From positions 1 through 51,655 of the forward strand of contig NZ_CP047188.1 of the NCBI RefSeq assembly GCF_030408615.1: 51,655 bases of DNA. The letters run 5' to 3'. A model generated the notes under the pieces. That model had not been told where the DNA came from and searched no databases. It saw only the letters and a list, made by a program, of their open reading frames with translations. The position numbers and the translations under genes are program-made. Shown here in pieces: positions 45,980 to 51,655 of the stretch; within the stretch, counting starts at the first letter, position 1, and each line of letters begins with the position of its first letter. This DNA comes from Corynebacterium bovis DSM 20582 = CIP 54.80. GTDB lineage: Bacteria > Actinomycetota > Actinomycetes > Mycobacteriales > Mycobacteriaceae.

Positions 45980-48900
45980 ATGACCAATCTTACCTTCCGG
46001 TCTCGGCCGGATGTGTCCCGGCGTCGCCGGGCCTGGATCCTTGCCGGCGTGGGTGCCGCCGGCGTCGGTGTGGCTGGCCTGTCGGCAGGCACGGCCGGTG
46101 CTGATCCGGTCACGGATCAGGCTGTGGTGCCGGGTCCTACCGGGGTGGCAGATCCGCTGGCCGCTGCGGCGGCCACGGCTGGGCAGATCGCCGACACCGT
46201 CGGTGACATGGCTCGGGCGGCGGGCATTCCAGTGCCGGGCCCGATCACCCCGGATGCCCCGGGTGGTCAGGCGGCTCAGGCGGTGCTGCCGACGACGCTG
46301 CTGCGCCGCGACGAGTCGGCCGAGACCGCCCCGCAGACCACCTCGGCCCAGCCGGTGGCTGCTGGCGGCCCGGCCGGCGGCGCCGACGATGGTACCTCCG
46401 CCCCGCAGTTCGCACCCGGGGCGGTGACCACGGCCCGTGCGGCGGCCGGTGACGCCGACGCAGCCGCGCAGGTGGGCCGCGGGGTGACTAAGGCGATCAC
46501 CGACCCGTCCGTGATCGGTGACGTCATCTCCGCGATCGACGCGCCGACCGGCTGGGACATCGACCAGACCATCAAGCAGACCTCGCAGGCGATCACGGAT
46601 GTGGTCACCGGCAAGGCGCTGGCTGACGCCCAGGCGGCCATCGACCGGACTCTGTCCGGCCCGGAGTTCGCCGACTGGGCGAACAACACCGCCAACGCCT
46701 TCGCCGCACGCACCGGAAACGGGTGGGAGCGCGCGGCCGATGGTGTGGCTGCAGCAATTGACCACATCACCCGCGACCCGGCCGGTTTCATCGGCCAGGC
46801 CGTTGTTGAAGGCGGCGGAGTGGCCCGCCTGGCGACTGACCCGGTCGGTTTTGCCCGGACGGTCGTGGAGAAGGTTGCCGGGCCTGACATCCTGGCCGAC
46901 ATTGATGTCGTCATCGGTGAGTATGTGGTGCCGAGCTTGATCGACGCGGTCCGGGCTGCGGCCCCGGCGGCACTGATCCCGGCCGCGGCGTTCCTGCCCG
47001 GTTTTGTGGCCGGCACTGGTCTGGCTGCCCCGTGGACGTCTGGTCTGGGTGCGGCTGCTGGCGCGCTGAATCCCCTGGCGCACCTGGTGGGTCTGGCGAC
47101 CAGCCTGCTGGGTGCCCCCCTGGGTGCGCTGGCTACGGGTCTGCCCGGTTTCCTTGCTAGTGCGTTGATGACGCTGCCGATCGCGCTGATGGCTCCGCTG
47201 CTGGGCGCTGCCGCTGGCTCCGCGCTGGCGCTAGCGGGGTGGGCCAGCCTGGTTTACGGCGCGTGGGCGGCCACGCTGATCCCGGTGGGTGTGGCTGCGA
47301 TCGGTCTGGGTGGGCTGGCCGGCGTTCTTGCCGGAGGGGCGCTGATGGCGATCAGTGGGCTGAATCCGATCATGGTCCCGGCCGCCATCGCCGGCGGGGT
47401 GCTGACCTTCCTGTTCGTTGCCACGATGATCGTTGGCGGTTACACCCTCGCCACCGTCCTGATCCCGACTATCATTTACCTGCTTGGGGTGATCCCGGTG
47501 CTCCTGGCTGGGGCGGGTGTGGGGTTCCTGGCCGGTCTGATCCCGGGGCTGGCCGCTCCGCTGCTCGGTATTCCCGCGATCACCGGTCTGTCGGCGATTC
47601 CGGGGGCGATTCTCGGCGGTATCGGCGGCTATCTCCTCGGTGATCTGGCCACCCGGGCGATCAGCGCTGCTGTTGGTGCTGGTCTGGGCGGGCTGGCTGC
47701 CCCGCTGGTCGGTGGCATCCCCGGCGGGCTGCTCACCGCCGCACTGTCGCTGCCGGCGACGATCCTGGCCGCTCTCGCGCTGGCGGGGATGAGTCTGAAC
47801 AACTCGCGGCTGAACATGTCCGGTCGGGTCCGGGACGCCATCGACGACATCACCCGGGCGCTGACCGAGGGGTGGAACCGGTCAAAGACCAAGCGCGTCC
47901 TTGATGCGCTGATGGGCAACTGGTCCAACACCGACACCGGCCGGGACATCGCCGCAGCACAGAACGCCTGGTGGCGTATCGGACAGATGCTGGGGGGACG
48001 CATCCACGCGATCATCGACCCGAACGCCGTCATTCGGGATGCTGCCACCGGTGGCGGCATCGGCGCGATCCTCGGTTCGCTGCTGGGCGGGCTGATCGGT
48101 GGGCTGGCGGGGCTGTTCAACCCGGCTAACCTGCTCGGCGCCATCCCCGGGTTCCTCGGCGGGGCCGGGCTGGGTGCCCCGATCGGTGGTCTGCTGGGGC
48201 TGATCCCGCCGCTGCTTGCCGGCCCGCTGGCTGGTCTTGCCAGCCTGCCGCTGACGTTCCTGCCCAACCTGCTGGCTGTCCTGGCCACTGAGGGTGCTCT
48301 GATGCTCCCGGCGATCCTGGCCGCGGCCGCGGTCGCGCTTGTCCCGCCGGCCGTTCTGGCCACAGGGGCGTGGATCATCGGCTCGCTGGCGGTCAGTGCA
48401 CCGCTGTGGATTCCGCTGACCATCGCAGCCACCGCCTGCACACTGGTGGCGTTCGCACTGTCGAACCTGGCGATCGGGGTGATCTTCCCGCCGGCGCTGG
48501 CGCTGCTGCCGTTCGCCCTGCCGATCGGCACGGTGGGCACGGTGCTCGCCCTGGTCAACCTGGCGGTCATCGCCGGGGCCCTGGGTCTGGGCCTGGTGAC
48601 GATCTGGCCGGCGACGTTCCTGCTGACCGCGCCGCTGTTCGTCTTTCCGGCTCTGGGCGTGCCGGCCGCGCTGCTGGCCAGTGTTCCGCTGGCGCTGCCG
48701 ATTGCTGCTGGCATGTCGATCGCCGAGGCGATTGTCATCGGCTCTGTGGTGGCGGGTCTGACCGGGCTGCTGACCGTCCCGGCCGGGGTGGTCGCCGGCG
48801 GTCTGCTCGGCGGGCTGACCGGTGCGGGCCTGGGGGTGCTGGTCACCGCCCTGGCCGACGGTGTGCTGGGGGCGACGATCGGCGCAGAGCTGGGCAGCCT

Positions 48901-49165
48901 TCCTGGTGGTGCGGCAGGCGCGCTGGTCGGCGCGCTCATCGGCGCGCTACGCAGCCTGGAAGTCCACATCGACCCGCCGGTGGCTGACCTGCACTTTGGT
49001 GCCGGCGTCGGCGACACCCCGGCACCGGCACCCGCGCCGGCTCCTGCCCCGGAGCCTGCCCTGGTGGAGGTGCCGGCGGCGATGCTGCCCGACTACGCCG
49101 TCCACGCCGACACCCCGGCAGATGCCCCGGTGGCCGCCGGGGCCCGGGAACTGGTCGGGGTCTGA
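45980..49165 (+). CDS. Giant exported glycine-zipper membrane protein
   Basis: ATG 45980 follows AAGGAAAG. The 1061-residue protein has an Arg-rich signal sequence (SRRRRAWILAGVGAAGVGVA). Residues about 45-320 are polar and helical. Two very long hydrophobic, Gly/Ala/Leu-rich blocks follow (about 325-610 and 690-1010), parted by a polar helix (SGRVRDAIDDITRALTEGWN). The blocks repeat G-x-x-x-G runs such as GAILGGIGGYLLGDLA, GAILGSLLGGLIGGLAG and GGLLGGLTGAGLGVLV. A Pro/Ala linker and PAAMLPDYAV close it. I recognise no family. Glycine zippers favour packed membrane helices, so a pore or envelope-spanning conduit is conceivable. Confidence 0.88.
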   Translation: MTNLTFRSRPDVSRRRRAWILAGVGAAGVGVAGLSAGTAGADPVTDQAVVPGPTGVADPLAAAAATAGQIADTVGDMARAAGIPVPGPITPDAPGGQAAQAVLPTTLLRRDESAETAPQTTSAQPVAAGGPAGGADDGTSAPQFAPGAVTTARAAAGDADAAAQVGRGVTKAITDPSVIGDVISAIDAPTGWDIDQTIKQTSQAITDVVTGKALADAQAAIDRTLSGPEFADWANNTANAFAARTGNGWERAADGVAAAIDHITRDPAGFIGQAVVEGGGVARLATDPVGFARTVVEKVAGPDILADIDVVIGEYVVPSLIDAVRAAAPAALIPAAAFLPGFVAGTGLAAPWTSGLGAAAGALNPLAHLVGLATSLLGAPLGALATGLPGFLASALMTLPIALMAPLLGAAAGSALALAGWASLVYGAWAATLIPVGVAAIGLGGLAGVLAGGALMAISGLNPIMVPAAIAGGVLTFLFVATMIVGGYTLATVLIPTIIYLLGVIPVLLAGAGVGFLAGLIPGLAAPLLGIPAITGLSAIPGAILGGIGGYLLGDLATRAISAAVGAGLGGLAAPLVGGIPGGLLTAALSLPATILAALALAGMSLNNSRLNMSGRVRDAIDDITRALTEGWNRSKTKRVLDALMGNWSNTDTGRDIAAAQNAWWRIGQMLGGRIHAIIDPNAVIRDAATGGGIGAILGSLLGGLIGGLAGLFNPANLLGAIPGFLGGAGLGAPIGGLLGLIPPLLAGPLAGLASLPLTFLPNLLAVLATEGALMLPAILAAAAVALVPPAVLATGAWIIGSLAVSAPLWIPLTIAATACTLVAFALSNLAIGVIFPPALALLPFALPIGTVGTVLALVNLAVIAGALGLGLVTIWPATFLLTAPLFVFPALGVPAALLASVPLALPIAAGMSIAEAIVIGSVVAGLTGLLTVPAGVVAGGLLGGLTGAGLGVLVTALADGVLGATIGAELGSLPGGAAGALVGALIGALRSLEVHIDPPVADLHFGAGVGDTPAPAPAPAPAPEPALVEVPAAMLPDYAVHADTPADAPVAAGARELVGV

Positions 49166-49268
49166 CGCCCCCACCATTCGCGCCGCCCCCGGAGGGGCAC
49201 CTGGGGGCGGCAGGGTGTCCACCCAACGACGAGACAGATGCACAAGACACGCAAAGGAGAACACACGT

Positions 49269-49862
49269 ATGACCAGCATTGACGCGACGACCACGGGCAC
49301 GAGGACCGATTCGCGGTTTACCGCAGATGGCTATGTCCGCCACCGTTTCGGCGACGAGTTCGAGGTGGTGCTGCGGATCAGCCAGCGCATCGGCGACGGG
49401 GCGACCGCCCCGGTCATTGAGGACTTCGAACAGGTCAAGGCTTTCATCAAGGACAACCTGACTGGTGCGCAGTGGGATGCGGCGAAGAAGAGGTCGCAGA
49501 CGATTGCCGCCGAGTGGGCGTCGGAGCAGGCGGACCTGGATTCCCATGCCATGGCCGCCGAGTTCGTTCAGAGTATGTCTGCTGCCGCTGAGTCCGCGCG
49601 GGCTGATGGTGAGAAGCGCTCGGGTCTGGCCGGGCTGGCCGGTCTGTTCGGTGGTCGGACTGGTGGGAGCGATGGCCTGGCGGGCCTGGACGTGAAGTTC
49701 GCTGAGGCGGCTGCGGAGTCCGAGCGCCGTCGCCGGACCGCGCTGGTGGTCGCTGCCGGCCCGGCGGCGGTGCCTGGGCAGGTGTGGGACCAGGTCCTGG
49801 TTTTTGCTGGGCTGGGCGGCGACACCGCGGCCGCCACTGCGGCTGAGGGGGAGGTGGCGTGA
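49269..49862 (+). CDS. Hypothetical soluble helical protein
   Basis: ATG 49269 follows AAAGGAGAACACACGT. The 197-residue protein has an N-terminal strand/helix domain (GYVRHRFGDEFEVVLRISQR, FEQVKAFIKDNLTGAQWDAA) and helical remainder with a Gly-rich loop (SGLAGLAGLFGGRTGGSDGL) and basic cluster ESERRRRTAL. No membrane segment. No family recognised. The stop overlaps the next start (GTGA/TGATG). Confidence 0.75.
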   Translation: MTSIDATTTGTRTDSRFTADGYVRHRFGDEFEVVLRISQRIGDGATAPVIEDFEQVKAFIKDNLTGAQWDAAKKRSQTIAAEWASEQADLDSHAMAAEFVQSMSAAAESARADGEKRSGLAGLAGLFGGRTGGSDGLAGLDVKFAEAAAESERRRRTALVVAAGPAAVPGQVWDQVLVFAGLGGDTAAATAAEGEVA

Positions 49863-50326
49863 TGATGGGCGCACCAACTGGTGCAGGGGCTGCAGGCTCC
49901 GCGGGTGTGGTGCTGCTGGACCGGGCCGAGACGACTCCGGGGATCCGGCCGGTGGTGGCGGATTCTCCGGTGCCGGCTGGTCTGGAGCGGTTTAACCATC
50001 TGGAGGTCGGCCGGTCGAAGCTGGACCGGGCCGGCCGGATCGTCGGCCGGCGGGTTGGCCTGTGGATGGTGCTGGCTGCCGGGCTGGCGATGACGGTGAC
50101 ACCGATGGTGTTTGCCGTGCTGCGGCTGGGCGCGACCACGGGTGTGAGTGTGCCGCTGGTTGGTGCGGCGGCGGTGGTCGTCGGGATCATCGCCGCGCTG
50201 GCTCGCCGGTCTGCTGCAGGTAGCGCTGGTGGCCGGGCTGGGTGGTCGGGCCCGGTTGCTGTCGGGGTTGGGGTGGCTATCGCTGTGTGGTGCGCGTCGC
50301 TGATGATGTGGGCGGTGATGTCGTAA
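49859..50326 (+). CDS. Small membrane protein
   Basis: Start is GTG 49859 (overlapping the previous stop) or the adjacent ATG 49862. The 155-residue product has a polar N-terminal 65 residues with EVGRSKLDRAGRIVGRRVG, then three hydrophobic helices (LWMVLAAGLAMTVTPMVFAV, VPLVGAAAVVVGIIAALA, GPVAVGVGVAIAVWCASLMM). Its stop TAA shares a base with the lsr2-like ATG. Possibly a VirB3-sized channel component, but no motif supports that. Confidence 0.72.
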   Translation: MMMGAPTGAGAAGSAGVVLLDRAETTPGIRPVVADSPVPAGLERFNHLEVGRSKLDRAGRIVGRRVGLWMVLAAGLAMTVTPMVFAVLRLGATTGVSVPLVGAAAVVVGIIAALARRSAAGSAGGRAGWSGPVAVGVGVAIAVWCASLMMWAVMS

Positions 50327-50712
50327 TGGCCACGATCAGTACCACGACGGTGGTCGACAACCTTGATGGCACGGTCCTGTCGGGTCTACCGGATGACCAG
50401 GTCGCCCGGATTACGTTTGCGGTGGGTCGGCGGAAGTTCCGGCTGGATCTGACTGCTGACAACGCTGAGGTGTTCCACCGGGACATGGAGCGGTGGACCC
50501 GTGTGGCCACACCGGTGGCCGGCCGGCGAGGTGTTGGTTCCAGGTGGTCGGATGGGCTGGACCCGGCGACCCGCAAGGTGGTGCGGGCGTGGGCCGCAGC
50601 CCACGGCTACACGGTCAATGCCCACGGGATGATTCCTCGGGATGTTGTTAGCGCGTGGCAGGACGCAACCGGCACTTCCGGTGATGATGAGCTGGGCCAG
50701 GTGGCGTCATGA
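50326..50712 (+). CDS. lsr2: Lsr2-like nucleoid-associated protein lacking the RGR hook
   Basis: A 128-residue protein with both Lsr2 parts: N-terminal oligomerisation strands (VVDNLDGTVLSGLPDDQVAR, ITFAVGRRKFRLDLTADNAE, then VFHRDMERW), a basic linker and the C-terminal DNA-binding helices (LDPATRKVVRAWAAAHGYTV, IPRDVVSAWQDATG). In Lsr2 the minor-groove hook is R-G-R just before IP; here the same position is H-G-M. Lsr2 silences AT-rich foreign DNA, so a plasmid copy may damp host silencing or package transferred DNA. It is translationally coupled on both sides. Confidence 0.88.
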   Translation: MATISTTTVVDNLDGTVLSGLPDDQVARITFAVGRRKFRLDLTADNAEVFHRDMERWTRVATPVAGRRGVGSRWSDGLDPATRKVVRAWAAAHGYTVNAHGMIPRDVVSAWQDATGTSGDDELGQVAS

Positions 50713-50786
50713 GGCGGGCAGTGATGCTGGTGGTTGTGCATATTGCAGCGCAGTCGGTCTATGCGATGCGGGGGGTGGCATCGTGA
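50709..50786 (+). CDS. 25-residue hydrophobic coupled peptide
   Basis: ATG 50709 overlaps the lsr2-like stop (ATGA) and the TGA at 50784-50786 overlaps the next ATG (TGATG). The frame reads MRRAVMLVVVHIAAQSVYA then MRGVAS. Precise fit on both ends supports translation, either as a small membrane peptide or as a ribosome bridge to the SGNH gene. Confidence 0.5.
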   Translation: MRRAVMLVVVHIAAQSVYAMRGVAS

Positions 50787-51655
50787 TGCGTATCCGTTGG
50801 TGGGGTGTGTCGGTGGTGGTCGGTGCTGCGATGACCATGGCAAGCCTGGTTGGGGTGGCCGCACCGGCGGTGGCGCATCCGGATGCGCCGGCCCCGGCTG
50901 GTGGGTCGGAGGTGGTCGTGTTCGGTGATAGTTATGCGGCGAATCCGGACGGGTGGATGAACACCTTGATCAAAAATGGTCTTCCCGCGCCTGCGTATCC
51001 GCGGCCGACGGGGTGTCCGCAGGCGCCGGATAACTGGCCGCGTCGGCTGGCAGAGCAGTCCGGAAAGACGGTGTCTGATTATTCGTGTACGGCGCAGACG
51101 TCGGCTCAGGCGCGGGTGAAGCTGGATCAGGCTGTGGCTGACCGGGCCATGGGGCCGGGGACGAGGGATGTGGTGGCTGCTGTCGGTTTCAACGACTTCG
51201 GGCCGTTTGGTGCAGCTGATGGGGTGAATATCACTGACTTTGCTGCTGTGGAGAACCATTACGTCGAGACGATGCGTGGGTTTGTTGATGCGGTCCGTGC
51301 GGTGGCCCCGGCTGCGCGGGTGACGATTGTTGGTACCCCGGCCGTTGGTGCTGTCGGTGGTGGGGTGTGTGTGGTCAATGTCATCCCTGGGCATCCGGGT
51401 GGGGTTCCGGTGCCGGTGGAGAACTGGGAGATGGCGACTCAGCGTATGCAGTCCCGGGCCGCGGCAGAGACCGGGGCGGTGTTCCTGGACCTGCGGTCCA
51501 GGAGTGCCGGGCACGATACGTGCACCCCGGTAGATGGCCAGCGGTTTGTTTCTGGGGTGGTGGATACGACCAGTCCGGCGTGGCATATGTGGCTCCACCC
51601 GACCGATGCCGGTAGCCAGTTTATTGCTGAGCAGGTCGCCGGGGAGGTGGTCTAG
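50786..51655 (+). CDS. Secreted SGNH/GDSL-family hydrolase
   Basis: ATG 50786 begins a signal peptide (MRIRWWGVSVVVGAAMTMAS, cleavage near PAVAHP). The 289-residue protein carries block I VVVFGDSYAANP (catalytic Ser), block III VVAAVGFNDFG (Asn-Asp) and block V MWLHPTDAG (Asp/His). Cysteine pairs are present. The family includes esterases, lipases and carbohydrate acetyl-esterases; some act on the actinobacterial envelope. In this operon, with a cutinase-like protein and a wall hydrolase, envelope lipid or glycan de-esterification during mating is plausible. The gene ends on the last base of the window. Confidence 0.9.
   Translation: MRIRWWGVSVVVGAAMTMASLVGVAAPAVAHPDAPAPAGGSEVVVFGDSYAANPDGWMNTLIKNGLPAPAYPRPTGCPQAPDNWPRRLAEQSGKTVSDYSCTAQTSAQARVKLDQAVADRAMGPGTRDVVAAVGFNDFGPFGAADGVNITDFAAVENHYVETMRGFVDAVRAVAPAARVTIVGTPAVGAVGGGVCVVNVIPGHPGGVPVPVENWEMATQRMQSRAAAETGAVFLDLRSRSAGHDTCTPVDGQRFVSGVVDTTSPAWHMWLHPTDAGSQFIAEQVAGEVV

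Larger units (their letters stand above)
1..51655. other. Probable complete circular conjugative plasmid, linearised between two operon genes
   Basis: The window holds one each of a putative replication gene, a ParA partition gene, a MobF relaxase, a coupling ATPase and a VirB4 ATPase, and no chromosomal housekeeping genes, rRNA or tRNA. The final codon of the last gene (TAG) is bases 51653-51655. The first gene begins at ATG 3. Joined end to end, the sequence before that ATG is GGGGAGG followed by ten bases, a good ribosome-binding site, and the gene spacing would be two bases, typical of this operon. Circularity is an inference from the ends; a linear fragment cut at a gene boundary would look the same. 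Confidence 0.7.

Noticed and set aside
1..51655. CRISPR arrays, rRNA or tRNA genes
   Set aside because: No regularly spaced identical repeats and no rRNA or tRNA signatures were seen on either strand.

Overview
The window reads as a complete conjugative plasmid, probably circular, of a high-GC actinobacterium of the Mycobacteriales (Corynebacterium, Dietzia, Gordonia and Rhodococcus relatives). The placement rests on an Lsr2-like nucleoid protein, an EspR-like XRE regulator, a MerR regulator close to Rv1828/FtsR, a DUF3710 protein, an SCO6880-type secretion component, a cutinase-like protein, high GC and frequent GTG starts. The genus cannot be fixed. The last gene ends on the final base, the first starts at base 3, and the best ribosome-binding site for the first gene is the GGGGAGG just before the window's end. 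This suggests the two ends join.

Layout. (1) From about 44.9 kb, across the junction to 22.0 kb, runs a nearly unbroken plus-strand block of about 29 kb encoding a type IV secretion system (T4SS). It contains a DUF3710 protein, a giant glycine-zipper membrane protein, an Lsr2-like protein, an SGNH hydrolase, exported and membrane proteins, a cutinase-like protein, two VirB2-like pilins, VirB8/NTF2-like proteins, VirB6/TrbL, SCO6880, the VirB4 ATPase, a three-domain cell-wall hydrolase, lipoproteins, the VirD4 coupling ATPase and a DUF4913 protein. Many genes overlap by 1-14 bases. (2) 22.1-29.9 kb is the mobilization region: a 1752-residue MobF relaxase-helicase on the minus strand, a divergent small helical protein, and between them a hairpin-rich 250-bp region that is the best oriT candidate. 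(3) 29.9-36.2 kb is a mosaic accessory region with HicAB and HigBA toxin-antitoxin pairs, a DnaB N-terminal-domain orphan, two members of an unnamed family, a gene remnant, a duplicated intergenic element and a possible bacteriocin/immunity pair. (4) 36.2-41.4 kb carries a MerR regulator, a ParA plus ribbon-helix-helix partition pair flanked by shared short repeats, and a putative Rep gene whose leader is crossed by a predicted antisense RNA. (5) 41.8-44.7 kb is an IrrE-like protease, two membrane proteins and two XRE regulators, the second with two HTH domains, facing the start of the T4SS block.

How it works together (inference). Rep, tuned by antisense RNA, replicates the plasmid and ParA with its partner segregates it. 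The toxin-antitoxin pairs hold it in the population. The relaxase nicks oriT, the VirD4-type ATPase passes the complex to the VirB4/VirB6/SCO6880 channel, and wall and lipid hydrolases plus the glycine-zipper protein may open the peptidoglycan and mycomembrane. Several promoters place the -10 box 6-8 bases before the start codon, implying leaderless mRNAs for the relaxase, its divergent partner, HigB, the DnaB-N orphan and IrrE.

Most family calls rest on motifs read by eye; no database search was possible.
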